Shown here in pieces: positions 1-6,525 of a stretch of 36,200 nt of DNA (its first letter is position 1; each line of letters opens with the position of its first letter). The DNA comes from an uncultured Collinsella sp. (GTDB lineage Bacteria > Actinomycetota > Coriobacteriia > Coriobacteriales > Coriobacteriaceae). A program made the translations under genes and the position numbers. The stretch covers positions 1 to 36,200 of the forward strand of contig CABQHT010000018.1 of assembly GCA_902464035.1 (NCBI GenBank). Reading direction: 5' to 3'. Below the pieces are notes generated by a model. The model was not told the DNA's origin and did not search any database. It saw nothing but the letters and a program-made list of their open reading frames with translations.

Positions 1-54
1 TTCATTACTCCAACGACGAATTCTAGGCGGTGTCCCCTCCCTTTCAAGAAAGGG

Positions 55-80
55 AAGAGGCGGGGCATGCCCCGCCTCTT
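55..80. terminator. Perfect 26-bp palindrome, possible terminator of an upstream gene
   Basis: Bases 55-67 are the exact reverse complement of 68-80 (AAGAGGCGGGGCA / TGCCCCGCCTCTT). A second, shorter hairpin (CCCTTT / AAAGGG, 39-54) abuts it on the left. No T-run follows on the plus strand; on the minus strand the following bases are pyrimidine-rich. It probably ends a gene lying left of the window. Termination is inferred, the palindrome is seen. Confidence 0.35.
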
Positions 81-145
81 ACACCACATCTCTGCGCGCT
101 ACCGTTAGAGGAAACCCCATCCCATTATTTTGCGTTATTCTGGGT

Positions 146-203
146 TATAATTTTCCGTTATTGAGAAGGCTCTACGGCGATAATTCGCTGCAGAGCCTTC
201 TTG
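146..203 (+). other. TATAAT box followed by a strong hairpin; possible short transcript or tRNA leader
   Basis: A consensus -10 box TATAAT is at 146-151 in an AT-rich stretch, but no good -35 lies 16-18 bp upstream. Just after the expected start is a perfect 10-bp stem (164-173 AGAAGGCTCT with 192-201 AGAGCCTTCT). An inner 4-bp stem GCGA/TCGC closes on a TAAT loop. Only two Ts follow the stem, so it is a weak terminator at best. It could be the leader of the tRNA transcript, a small RNA, or the end of an upstream gene. No reading frame here looks coding. Confidence 0.3.
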
Positions 204-259
204 ATGAGTGGCCATGCGCTACATGGCCAAGGGGCAAATCTGCTACACTAGTACAACAT

Positions 260-335
260 GCCTCCGTAGCTCAGGGGATAGAGCACCGCTCTCCTAAAGC
301 GGGTGTCGACGGTTCGAATCCGCCCGGGGGCACCA
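260..335 (+). tRNA. tRNA-Arg (anticodon CCT)
   Basis: The sequence folds as a 76-nt tRNA with encoded CCA. The acceptor stem is GCCTCCG (260-266) with CGGGGGC (325-331), containing one T-G wobble. The D arm is GCTC...GAGC. The anticodon arm is CCGCT-CTCCTAA-AGCGG, with CCT at loop positions 34-36, reading AGG. The T arm is GACGG-TTCGAAT-CCGCC with one A-C mismatch, the discriminator is A, and CCA ends at 335. Its T-loop-to-3'-end portion and downstream terminator are repeated at 3491-3608, so the gene looks like the integration site of the island to its right and has been kept intact by the incoming DNA. Confidence 0.93.
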
Positions 336-430
336 GGGAATATGACGGCGTCGCGGGAGCGGCGCCGTTTCTGGTTTGCGGGGGCCGCCGGCGGATTCGG
401 GCCGTCGACACCCGCGTCACCAATTGCGTC
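313..430 (+). repeat. Left 118-bp direct repeat (attL-like), from tRNA T-loop through terminator
   Basis: By eye, 313-430 aligns without gaps to 3491-3608 with about nine mismatches in 118 bases. The identity begins exactly at the T-loop (TTCGAATCC) and runs through the CCA and the terminator to GCGTC. Tyrosine-integrase elements that use tRNA genes typically carry such a 3' fragment so that the tRNA is rebuilt on integration. No integrase gene is present between the copies, so this is an inferred remnant attachment site. Confidence 0.75.
345..370 (+). terminator. Intrinsic terminator of tRNA-Arg
   Basis: A 10-bp stem (345-354 ACGGCGTCGC with 359-368 GCGGCGCCGT, one T-G pair) closes on a GGGA loop and ends in TTT. 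The displaced copy at 3523-3550 keeps the same stem with a GTGA loop and a better T-run (TTTTT), suggesting that copy is the ancestral terminator. Confidence 0.7.
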
Positions 431-458
431 TAGAGCCCTCCGGTAGAGTGTCCAAGCC

Positions 459-488
459 CTAAAGCCCAGTTGATGCTACGGGGTTTAG
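459..488. promoter_or_regulatory. Imperfect inverted repeat in the 5' region of the methyltransferase
   Basis: The 431-592 gap carries one notable structure: CTAAAGCCC (459-467) facing GGGGTTTAG (480-488), eight of nine bases pairing. A lone TTGACC at 562-567 has no convincing -10. Methyltransferases with an N-terminal HTH, as here, can repress their own promoter, so this inverted repeat is a candidate operator. That role is inferred only. Confidence 0.25.
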
Positions 489-592
489 AGGCGGACTGAA
501 GCAAGGGGAAGACATGTCCGCTCGGGGTGATAGACTAACGCTGTGGTAAATACAGGACAGTTTGACCGTTTTTCAACCAAGATAGGCGTCCC

Positions 593-1741
593 ATGCAACT
601 AAATGCAGCTGATATAGCGCAAAAGAGAATTGACCTCGGCCTCACCCAAAAGGAGTTCGCCGCCGCCCTTGGTATGGGCTCGTCTGGCGAACGCACCGTT
701 CGGCGCTGGGAGTCTGGGGATACTAGTCCAACGGCGGCTGAATGCGCCTTTATCGCATCGCTCGATGCGGGGGCTCCATTTGACCAAGGGGAGCGCAGCG
801 ACGCGCCTTTTACCTTCTGCGATCTCTTCGCGGGCATCGGCGGTATACGAATGCCGTTCCAGGAGCTTGGCGGTAGGTGCGTCTTCTCTTGCGAGTGGGA
901 TAAGTTCGCCCAGAAAACCTACCGGATGAACTATGGAGAGACCCCGGCGGGCGACATCCGTCAGGTCGCATCAAACGATATACCGGACTTCGATGTCCTG
1001 CTCGCAGGCTTTCCTTGTCAGCCATTCTCCCTTGCAGGCGTTTCGAAGAAGCAATCTTTGGGGAGACCCACCGGCTTTGAGGATAAAACGCAGGGAACCC
1101 TCTTTTTCGAGGTCGCTCGCATCATACGCGACAAGCGCCCGAAGGCCTTCTTGCTTGAGAACGTTAAGAACCTTACGAGTCACGACGGCGGGAAGACCTT
1201 CAAGGTCATACGACAGACGCTTGAGGAGGACCTTGGATACCATATTTTCTGGAAAGTGCTTGATTCAAAAAACTGGACGTGCCAGCACAGGGAGCGCATC
1301 TACATCGTGGGGTTCAGGGAGGAAGTTCCCTTCTCGTGGGATGACCTTGAGGTGCCGGGACCGGGACATACGCTAGGGGAAATCCTCGAAGAGCAACCAA
1401 ACGAACGCTACACCATTTCGGATAAGCTATGGGCCTATCTGCGCGCCTATCGCGAAAAGCATGAGGCGGCGGGCCACGGCTTTGGATACTCGATGGTCGG
1501 CCCAGAGGACACGACAAGGACGCTTTCCGCCCGGTACCACAAGGATGGCAGCGAGATTCTGGTCGGGCAGGAAGGAAAAAACCCTCGTAAACTCACTCCC
1601 CGCGAATGCGCGCGCCTGCAAGGATTTCCCGATGAGTTCATCATCCCGGTGTCGGATACTCAGGCATACAGGCAGTTCGGCAACTCCGTGACCGTGCCGG
1701 TCGTGCGCTCGGTCGCGAAGTTGATGATGGAGGTGTTCTAG
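593..1741 (+). CDS. DNA (cytosine-5-)-methyltransferase with N-terminal HTH domain (type II modification enzyme)
   Basis: This 382-aa protein would methylate C5 of cytosine in the site cut by its neighbour. Residues 1-55 look like an XRE-type helix-turn-helix (LGLTQKEFAAALGM... TVRRWESGD). The methyltransferase core has motif I DLFAGIGG (77-84), motif IV GFPCQPFS with catalytic Cys142, motif VI ENV (189-191), motif VIII QHRER (231-235), a short target-recognition region (about 245-335), motif IX RECARLQGFP (337-346) and motif X QFGNSVTVPV (361-370). All hallmark motifs are intact. The HTH suggests transcriptional autoregulation, as known for M.EcoRII/M.SsoII-type enzymes. The ribosome-binding site before ATG 593 is weak. 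It is followed after one base by the endonuclease gene, forming a two-gene R-M operon. The CCWGG or CCNGG specificity is inferred from the partner. Confidence 0.93.
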   Translation: MQLNAADIAQKRIDLGLTQKEFAAALGMGSSGERTVRRWESGDTSPTAAECAFIASLDAGAPFDQGERSDAPFTFCDLFAGIGGIRMPFQELGGRCVFSCEWDKFAQKTYRMNYGETPAGDIRQVASNDIPDFDVLLAGFPCQPFSLAGVSKKQSLGRPTGFEDKTQGTLFFEVARIIRDKRPKAFLLENVKNLTSHDGGKTFKVIRQTLEEDLGYHIFWKVLDSKNWTCQHRERIYIVGFREEVPFSWDDLEVPGPGHTLGEILEEQPNERYTISDKLWAYLRAYREKHEAAGHGFGYSMVGPEDTTRTLSARYHKDGSEILVGQEGKNPRKLTPRECARLQGFPDEFIIPVSDTQAYRQFGNSVTVPVVRSVAKLMMEVF

Positions 1742-1742
1742 G

Positions 1743-2957
1743 ATGGACTATGGAGTACTTGGCGCGTATTTTGACGGTGCTGTCGCGAAAACCCTCGCGG
1801 GCGTTGACATCATGGGGGCCAATAAAAGCCACCAGCACGAATTCAACGGCGTGGGGCCTTTGCGCGCGCTTTTCGGAGACGATGACATAAAGGGGATGCG
1901 AACTACCTTCGCATATCTCGATGATGGTGCAGACCCTATATTCGACCATGGTTATACCACTTGGTACGACGCCCGCAGGAAGCATCCAACTAGAACTGAG
2001 TATAGGCTCTACTACAACGATAATGCTGCCATGGGCATGGCCCGTCCGGGCGACCTCATGGTTTTGGCCCTACACGAAGCCAAGGAGGTCGTAATCCTAT
2101 TTGCCCGAGCGGGGAGTACGGCGGAATCTCAAGTTCGCTGGCTCTTCGCGCTCGACGGGGTTGGCGAGAAGGGTTTTACGCCCTCTGCTCGGGAGGATAC
2201 GCGCATCACGTCGATCGCCGCAAGGATTTTGGAGTCCATCGGCATCGAAGTTAGCATGCCGATCGCAGCGGAGAACTTCCTCGACGGTATGATCGAGAAA
2301 TTCGGCGAGTCCTTCCCCAAAGGGGCAGACTTCTCAGCCTACTCAGCTTCCACCCTTGGAAAGCTCGATTGGACGGGCGACCCGGATGGCTGCTTGGTCG
2401 CTTGTTACGAACGCGAAGAGATGCTGTTCCGCGTCTTCGAGCGGCATCTCTTGGAGCGCGACCTCGCGCCATACCTTGGCTCGGCGCTTGATGTTGATGG
2501 CGTGCTGCGCACCACTATGTCGGCCTTCCAGCGCCGCAAGTCCCGTGCGGGGACGGCGTTCGAGAATCAACTCTCGATGCTATTCGATGCTAGGGGCATA
2601 CGCTACTCGGCGCAGAAATACACCGAGGGCAAATCAAAGCCGGATTTCATCTTTCCCTCTATTGACGATTACCACGACCCCAAGTTCCCTGTCGCTCGAC
2701 TGACGATGCTCGGTGCCAAGACAACCATCAAGGAGCGTTGGCGTCAGGTGCTTGATGAGGCTGACAGAATCGAGGACAAGCATCTTGTAACACTTGAGCC
2801 CGCCGTAAGTGAGGATTACACACGAGCTATGGCTAAGGACAGGCTCAGCCTCGTTGTGCCCTCATCGCTGTTCGAAACCTACACGCCCGCGCAAAGGGAA
2901 TGGCTCATGAGCGTCAACGACTTCTGCAGGCTGGTAGAAGCCCGACAGCACGAGTAG
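1743..2957 (+). CDS. EcoRII-like type II restriction endonuclease
   Basis: The 404-aa product resembles EcoRII, a type IIE enzyme of the same length that cuts CCWGG. I recognise the C-terminal catalytic block: KSRAGTAFENQL, GIRYSAQKYTEGKSKPDFIF, LTMLGAKTTIKERWRQ, then KHLVTL. Candidate PD-(D/E)xK residues are Glu274, Asp301 and Lys326, spaced nearly as the published EcoRII triad (Glu271/Asp299/Lys324, from memory). Residues 1-180 would correspond to the EcoRII effector/DNA-binding domain, which in the model enzyme must bind a second site for cleavage. The ATG lies one base after the methyltransferase stop, with an SD (GGAGGT, 1729-1734) inside the end of that gene, so the two are translationally linked. 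A strong terminator follows. The family is well supported; the exact site is inferred. Confidence 0.88.
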   Translation: MDYGVLGAYFDGAVAKTLAGVDIMGANKSHQHEFNGVGPLRALFGDDDIKGMRTTFAYLDDGADPIFDHGYTTWYDARRKHPTRTEYRLYYNDNAAMGMARPGDLMVLALHEAKEVVILFARAGSTAESQVRWLFALDGVGEKGFTPSAREDTRITSIAARILESIGIEVSMPIAAENFLDGMIEKFGESFPKGADFSAYSASTLGKLDWTGDPDGCLVACYEREEMLFRVFERHLLERDLAPYLGSALDVDGVLRTTMSAFQRRKSRAGTAFENQLSMLFDARGIRYSAQKYTEGKSKPDFIFPSIDDYHDPKFPVARLTMLGAKTTIKERWRQVLDEADRIEDKHLVTLEPAVSEDYTRAMAKDRLSLVVPSSLFETYTPAQREWLMSVNDFCRLVEARQHE

Positions 2958-2983
2958 AACCACGAGACGTTTTTTAGAAATGA

Positions 2984-3020
2984 GGCCGGAGACCAGTTGA
3001 GTCTCCGGTCTTCTTTTTTC
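2984..3020 (+). terminator. Terminator of the restriction-modification operon
   Basis: A 10-bp stem (2984-2993 with 3001-3010; core CCGGAGAC/GTCTCCGG) with a 7-nt loop is followed by TTCTTTTTTC. It lies 27 bp after the endonuclease stop. It directly abuts the broken end of the ATPase fragment, marking the junction of the two modules. Confidence 0.85.
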
Positions 3021-3029
3021 ACTCGCAAC

Positions 3030-3194
3030 AGATTCGTCGATCAGGAGGTGGGATTTGTATTTGGACTGCGCAAACTCTTGGGCAAGGGTGCTTTTTCCAA
3101 CGCGGCGGGCCCCCTCGAGCATGATGGCTCGGGATCCATTGCTCGCTTTCCAATCGAGGAGTTTATTGTAGGCCGTACGTCTGAATACTGACAT
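3030..3194 (-). pseudogene. Truncated DUF4143-type AAA ATPase, N-terminal stump only
   Basis: Reading leftwards from ATG 3194 the frame gives MSVFRRTAYNKLLDWK, then Walker A EGARRVGKST and a segment ending KYKSHLLID. This is the N-terminus of the AAA_14/DUF4143 family, as in the intact copy at 34426-35787 (MLRRKVTDRLLSWK, GARQIGKS). Similarity stops near 3030, where the sequence becomes the endonuclease terminator read backwards. About 55 codons remain of about 450; Walker B and the nuclease-like C-terminus are gone. Upstream lies a three-unit repeat array at 3218-3302. The open frame runs on to 2862 but is not protein-like there. The gene was probably cut when the R-M module arrived, or by deletion. 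Confidence 0.75.
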
Positions 3195-3217
3195 GATTGC
3201 CCAATCTAGCTGCTGTA

Positions 3218-3302
3218 TACACGAAATGGGAAGTGTGGTTACCTGATTCAATACACGAAATGGGAAGTATATACAGGCCCTTTTCTACACGAAATGGGAA
3301 GT
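3218..3302 (-). repeat. Three 17-bp direct repeats at exact 34-bp period upstream of the ATPase remnant
   Basis: TACACGAAATGGGAAGT occurs at 3218-3234, 3252-3268 and 3286-3302, all identical. The two 17-bp gaps between them are unrelated to each other. In the direction of the ATPase the unit reads ACTTCCCATTTCGTGTA, and the array ends 23 bp before ATG 3194. The intact ATPase at 34426 has an equivalent array with the same period and copy number. Likely roles are an operator or recognition array for the adjacent gene product; this is inferred. Confidence 0.9.
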
Positions 3303-3443
3303 GCGGGTACCGCTGGAGCTTGTTGGGATAGATGGAGCGCATGTGTTGCGTCGCTCAGGTATGCTCATATGTGCCTAGAGTTTCACATGCCGAGAAAGGT
3401 TGATGGCTGCCATATCCACATACCAAAACACGGAGCGCTCAGC

Positions 3444-3468
3444 GCCGTCGACACCCGCGTCACCAATT
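3444..3468 (+). repeat. 25-bp extra copy of the island boundary sequence
   Basis: Bases 3444-3468 are identical to 401-425 (GCCGTCGACACCCGCGTCAC followed by CAATT). This matches the distal part of the 118-bp repeat but sits before the second full copy, so the right boundary holds one partial and one full copy. It suggests two recombination events or tandem integrations. The interval 3303-3443 contains no gene I can support. Confidence 0.8.
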
Positions 3469-3475
3469 TCCCCGC

Positions 3476-3488
3476 GGGGGGGGGGGGG
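3476..3488 (+). repeat. Run of 13 G residues
   Basis: Thirteen consecutive G bases lie between the 25-bp partial repeat and the second tRNA fragment, preceded by CCCCGC. No coding sequence or recognised promoter spans it. It may be a slippage-prone tract or a sequencing/assembly artefact at a repeat junction. Confidence 0.8.
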
Positions 3489-3490
3489 TT

Positions 3491-3608
3491 TTCGAATCCG
3501 CCCGGGGGCACCAGGGAATATGACGGCGTCGCGTGAGCGGCGCCGTTTTTGGTTAGTGGGGGCCGACGGCAGATTCGGGCCGTCGACGCTCGCGTCACCA
3601 ATCGCGTC
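3491..3608 (+). repeat. Right 118-bp direct repeat (attR-like), displaced tRNA-Arg 3' end with terminator
   Basis: This is the partner of 313-430: T-loop TTCGAATCC, acceptor 3' strand, CCA, and a terminator hairpin at 3523-3546 with T-run to 3550. The 5' part of the tRNA (acceptor 5' strand, D arm, anticodon arm) is absent, so it is not a functional tRNA. Its better T-run suggests it is the original chromosomal 3' end, displaced by the island. The following stretch, 3609-3793, is AT-rich and holds no gene I can support. Confidence 0.8.
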
Positions 3609-3793
3609 ATTCGAATCGGCGCTGGGAATTCAGTGCTTTTCCTCATGCAAGTATCTTCCATCTTGCGTCGCCGTCAGCCGTGAGCGGTCGATTTTTACCG
3701 ATAAACGGCAAATTAATTCAGAAAAAATCAGGTAATTTCAAGAATGGTCAAACTTGATTAACAGCAAAACCACAAGGTAGATGGCTTTATACG

Positions 3794-3837
3794 GTGAAAA
3801 ACTCTGACACAATGAGAAAAAGAGTGAAAAATACTGA
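3794..3837 (+). promoter_or_regulatory. Tandem 14-bp direct repeats abutting the sugar-operon promoter
   Basis: GTGAAAAACTCTGA (3794-3807) and GTGAAAAATACTGA (3824-3837) match at 12 of 14 positions, 30 bp apart. The second ends immediately before the predicted -35 box. DeoR-family proteins often bind direct repeats, and a DeoR gene lies in this locus, so these are candidate binding sites. The link to a specific regulator is inferred. Confidence 0.4.
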
Positions 3838-3866
3838 TTGAAAATGAATTTATGTGGCAGTAATCT
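3838..3866 (+). promoter_or_regulatory. Candidate sigma-70-type promoter of the sugar operon
   Basis: TTGAAA (3838-3843), a 17-bp spacer, then TAATCT (3861-3866). Transcription would begin near 3873, giving a leader of about 110 nt before the isomerase start at 3983. Confidence 0.5.
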
Positions 3867-3982
3867 ACATGTCACAGGGTAAGCCCCGGCGCGCAGGCGG
3901 CGGCCCTTATCGAATTACGGATATAGATCAGGTGCTCGAACGGGCAGAAACGATCAAGGACGAAGGTAAAGGACGTAGAAGC

Positions 3983-4921
3983 ATGAAGCTTGCAACTCGT
4001 ATCAACTCCTATTTTCGCGATGGCGACAAGAATCTTGATCGCGTGTTCGTGGAGTTCCAGAGCGTGGGCCTCACGCACGTCGACCTCAACTACCCCGAGC
4101 ACTGCACAGGTGTCACGGCTGAGGACATGGCCGCCAAGCTCGCAGCTCACGACCTGCAGCTGAACGGCTGCGCGCTGCGCTTCCGCAACGCCTTCCTCAA
4201 CGGTGACCTGGGCAATGCCGATGATGCCCTTGCCGCGGAAGCCCTTGAGCTCTGCTACGAGGCGTGCGACTACTGCCGCACTGCCGGTGGCAACACGGTG
4301 ACCATCTGGCTCGGCCACGACGGCTTTGACTACAGCTTCCAGATCGCCTACGCTCGCGTCTTCGACCAGCTCGTAGCCGCATTCCAGAAGGTTTGCGACT
4401 ACGCGCCCGACCTCAAGATCTCGATTGAGTACAAACCCTACGAGGAGCGCGCGTACGCGTTCATCGACTCCATGGGTATGACCGGCATGATTCTCAACGC
4501 TGCAGACCGCCCGAACCTGGGCGTCACGCTGGATTACTGCCACATGCTTATGAAGCACGAGAACCCTGCCATGGCCGCCGACCTGTTCGGCCGCGAGGGC
4601 AAGCTCTACGGCATTCACCTAAACGACGGCAACGGTCGCTTCGACGATGGCCTTATGATTGGTACGTCCACGCCGGTGAAGACCCTCGAGTTCCTCTACT
4701 ACGTGAAGAAGCACGGTTACGACAGCGCAATCTACTTCGACACGTTCCCGGTCATCGAGCCCGCTGCCGGCGAGGCTGCACAGAACGACCAGATGATCCA
4801 TCTGCTCAACGACGCCATCGAGGCCGTAAGCATGGAGAAGATCCAATCCGTTATCGATGCAAACGACGCGATTAAGGCAGCCGAGCTTGTCCGCGAGCTC
4901 TTCTGCGCAATGGGGAGGTAA
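3983..4921 (+). CDS. TIM-barrel sugar (phosphate) isomerase/epimerase, xylose-isomerase-like family
   Basis: The 312-aa product belongs to the AP-endonuclease-2/xylose-isomerase-like TIM barrels, which isomerise or epimerise sugars at a divalent metal site. Likely metal and catalytic positions lie in ISIEYKP, LDYCHML, GIHLNDGNG and IYFDTFP, the usual strand-end Glu, Asp, His and Asp. I chose ATG 3983 (MKLATRINSYF) because AAAGGA precedes it and the barrel begins there. An upstream in-frame ATG at 3854 would precede the predicted transcription start and add a non-conserved arm. The stop is followed after 3 bp by the PTS permease start, so the two are co-transcribed. The substrate is unknown; context with an epimerase and RpiB suggests a ketose or its phosphate. 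Confidence 0.82.
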   Translation: MKLATRINSYFRDGDKNLDRVFVEFQSVGLTHVDLNYPEHCTGVTAEDMAAKLAAHDLQLNGCALRFRNAFLNGDLGNADDALAAEALELCYEACDYCRTAGGNTVTIWLGHDGFDYSFQIAYARVFDQLVAAFQKVCDYAPDLKISIEYKPYEERAYAFIDSMGMTGMILNAADRPNLGVTLDYCHMLMKHENPAMAADLFGREGKLYGIHLNDGNGRFDDGLMIGTSTPVKTLEFLYYVKKHGYDSAIYFDTFPVIEPAAGEAAQNDQMIHLLNDAIEAVSMEKIQSVIDANDAIKAAELVRELFCAMGR

Positions 4922-4924
4922 CCA

Positions 4925-6301
4925 ATGAAACGCGACTGGAACGCGATGGCTCAGGGGATTCTGGACGCCGTCGGTGGTCCCGAGAACATCTCGGGCATGA
5001 CGCACTGCGCGACGCGCCTGCGCCTCAATCTCAAAGACGACGCGGCTTGCGACGACGCTGCGGTCAAGGAAGTCGAAGGCGTTGTGAACACGCTGAACAA
5101 GGCCGGTCAGTACCAGGTTCTCATCGGCACTGAGGTCCCGAAGCTGTACGAGAAGTTTGAGCCGCTGGTCAAGGGTTCGGGCGTGGAAATCTCCGCTGCT
5201 ACCAAAGACGAGGGCGAGAGCATCGTCAGCCAAGTCTTCTCCGCGATCTCCGGCATCTTTGCCCCGCTGCTGCCCGCCATGGCCGGCTCCGGTATCCTGC
5301 GCGGCTTCGTTATCCTGGCCGCCCAGCTCGGCATCATCGCTGAGGGCACGGGTACCTACACCATCCTGTACACCCTGGCCATGAGCGTGTTCTACTTCCT
5401 GCCCGTGCTGCTCGGCTTCTCCGCCGGCAAGCGCTTCGGCGCGAGCCCGTACCTGTCGGCGCTGCTCGGCGCGTGCCTGCTCTACCCGGACTTCATCGCC
5501 CTCATGGGCGACGCGGGCAACGGCGCCATGACGGACTTCTTCGGCATCCCCGTGGTTCTCATGAACTACAACTCCACGGTTATCCCTGCCATCTTGTCTG
5601 TCTGGGTCTACTCGTACCTGTACAAGTGGCTCGATGAGCACGTTTCCGAGATGCTCAAGCTCGTCGTGCTGCCCGCCATCTCCCTGATCGTTATGGTTCC
5701 GCTCACCATGCTCGTCATCGGCCCCCTGGGCGTCTACGCTGGTGAGGCCATCGCCTTCGTGGTCAACTGGCTGATCGAGCGCAGCTCCGTGTTCGCCGGC
5801 GTGCTGGTTGGCGGCGGCTGGTCCGTGCTGGTGTCCATGGGCATCCACTGGGCCGTGAACCCCATCATGATCAACAACATCGCTCAGAACGGCTTCGACT
5901 ACATCTGCCCCTTCACCTTCGCCTGCAACTTCGCCGTTATCGGCTGCGCCTTCGGCGTGTTCCTCAAGGCCCGCGACCAGAAGCTCAAGAGCTTCGCGAT
6001 GACCGGTGTCGTATCGATCGCCCTGTCCGCCATCATCGAGCCCACGCTGTTCGGTATGCTCGTGAAGAACAAGAAGGTCTGGCTTGCGCAGATCATCGGC
6101 GGTGCCGTCGGCGGCGCGTTCCTCGGTATCATGAAGGTCGTCACCACTGCGTTCACCTTCGGTTCCGTCACTACGTTCCCGGCTTTCGTGAGTTCCGACC
6201 CCATGAACTTCGCTTGGGCTATGGTCGGCATGCTCATTTCCGCCGTCGTGGCCGGTGTTCTTGCCTTCGCCTTCACCGGCAAGGAGGATCAGCTCGCCTA
6301 A
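4925..6301 (+). CDS. PTS sugar transporter subunit EIIBC, glucose/beta-glucoside superfamily
   Basis: The 458-aa protein would import and phosphorylate a sugar. Residues 1-80 form an EIIB domain with the phosphocysteine motif MTHCATRLRL. From about residue 100 an EIIC domain follows with many hydrophobic segments, including FAPLLPAMAGSGILRG and an INNIAQNGFDYICPF region, and a probable sugar-site segment IIEPTLFGML. There is no EIIA domain, so EIIA must be supplied from elsewhere. GGGGAGG (4912-4918) gives a strong SD overlapping the end of the isomerase gene. The substrate cannot be read from sequence. The neighbouring isomerase, epimerase and RpiB fit a rare sugar such as allose, allulose or a related ketose. 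Confidence 0.9.
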   Translation: MKRDWNAMAQGILDAVGGPENISGMTHCATRLRLNLKDDAACDDAAVKEVEGVVNTLNKAGQYQVLIGTEVPKLYEKFEPLVKGSGVEISAATKDEGESIVSQVFSAISGIFAPLLPAMAGSGILRGFVILAAQLGIIAEGTGTYTILYTLAMSVFYFLPVLLGFSAGKRFGASPYLSALLGACLLYPDFIALMGDAGNGAMTDFFGIPVVLMNYNSTVIPAILSVWVYSYLYKWLDEHVSEMLKLVVLPAISLIVMVPLTMLVIGPLGVYAGEAIAFVVNWLIERSSVFAGVLVGGGWSVLVSMGIHWAVNPIMINNIAQNGFDYICPFTFACNFAVIGCAFGVFLKARDQKLKSFAMTGVVSIALSAIIEPTLFGMLVKNKKVWLAQIIGGAVGGAFLGIMKVVTTAFTFGSVTTFPAFVSSDPMNFAWAMVGMLISAVVAGVLAFAFTGKEDQLA

Positions 6302-6378
6302 GAGCCCCGGATGCGCCGCCTCTCCTAGGGTCGTTCTCTTCGCTTGAAGAGCGTCGCGCTTACGCGAGGTGTGTCAAC

Positions 6379-6399
6379 CTCGTTCAAATTGTGAACGAG
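6379..6399. promoter_or_regulatory. Inverted repeat CTCGTTCA-N5-TGAACGAG upstream of deoR
   Basis: Perfect 8-bp arms (6379-6386 and 6392-6399) lie in the 224-bp gap between the permease and the DeoR gene. Without a T-run it is not a terminator. It is a candidate operator. The same gap also holds a perfect 12-bp palindrome CTTTTCGAAAAG (6470-6481) and a small CTCTTC/GAAGAG hairpin (6336-6351). Confidence 0.4.
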
Positions 6400-6404
6400 A
6401 GGGT

Positions 6405-6419
6405 AGGTCAATCGATTAA
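6405..6419. promoter_or_regulatory. Candidate LacI-type operator upstream of deoR
   Basis: GGTCAATCGATTAAG matches GGTTAAACGATTAAT (7444-7458) at 12 of 15 positions and has the central CG with TTAA-like arms typical of LacI-family sites. It suggests that the LacI protein encoded at 8834-9844 also controls deoR. This is inference from motif sharing. Confidence 0.4.
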
Positions 6420-6525
6420 GCGGTCGTCATCGCAACAGGTGGCGGCCGCTATTCTGCTTGTGCGTTACACTTTTCGAAAAGAAATGAACGAGCGTGAAGC
6501 AGAGTGGTTTGGAGAGGTTCCCAAT

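Noticed and set aside
161..433. 90-aa open frame across the tRNA
   Set aside because: It reads through a tRNA and its terminator; not a protein gene.
3218..3302. Possible CRISPR array
   Set aside because: Only three 17-bp units with 17-bp gaps; too short for known CRISPR repeats and spacers, and no cas gene in the window.
3491..3513. Second tRNA gene at the right repeat
   Set aside because: Only the T-loop, T-stem 3' half and acceptor 3' strand remain; no D or anticodon arm.
3746..3762. LacI-type operator upstream of the isomerase gene
   Set aside because: GGTCAAACTTGATTAAC resembles the motif but has two extra central bases, so the spacing does not match the other sites.
4619..5848. 409-aa minus-strand open frame opposite the isomerase/PTS genes
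   Set aside because: His/Glu/Asp-rich antisense artefact with no recognisable domain.
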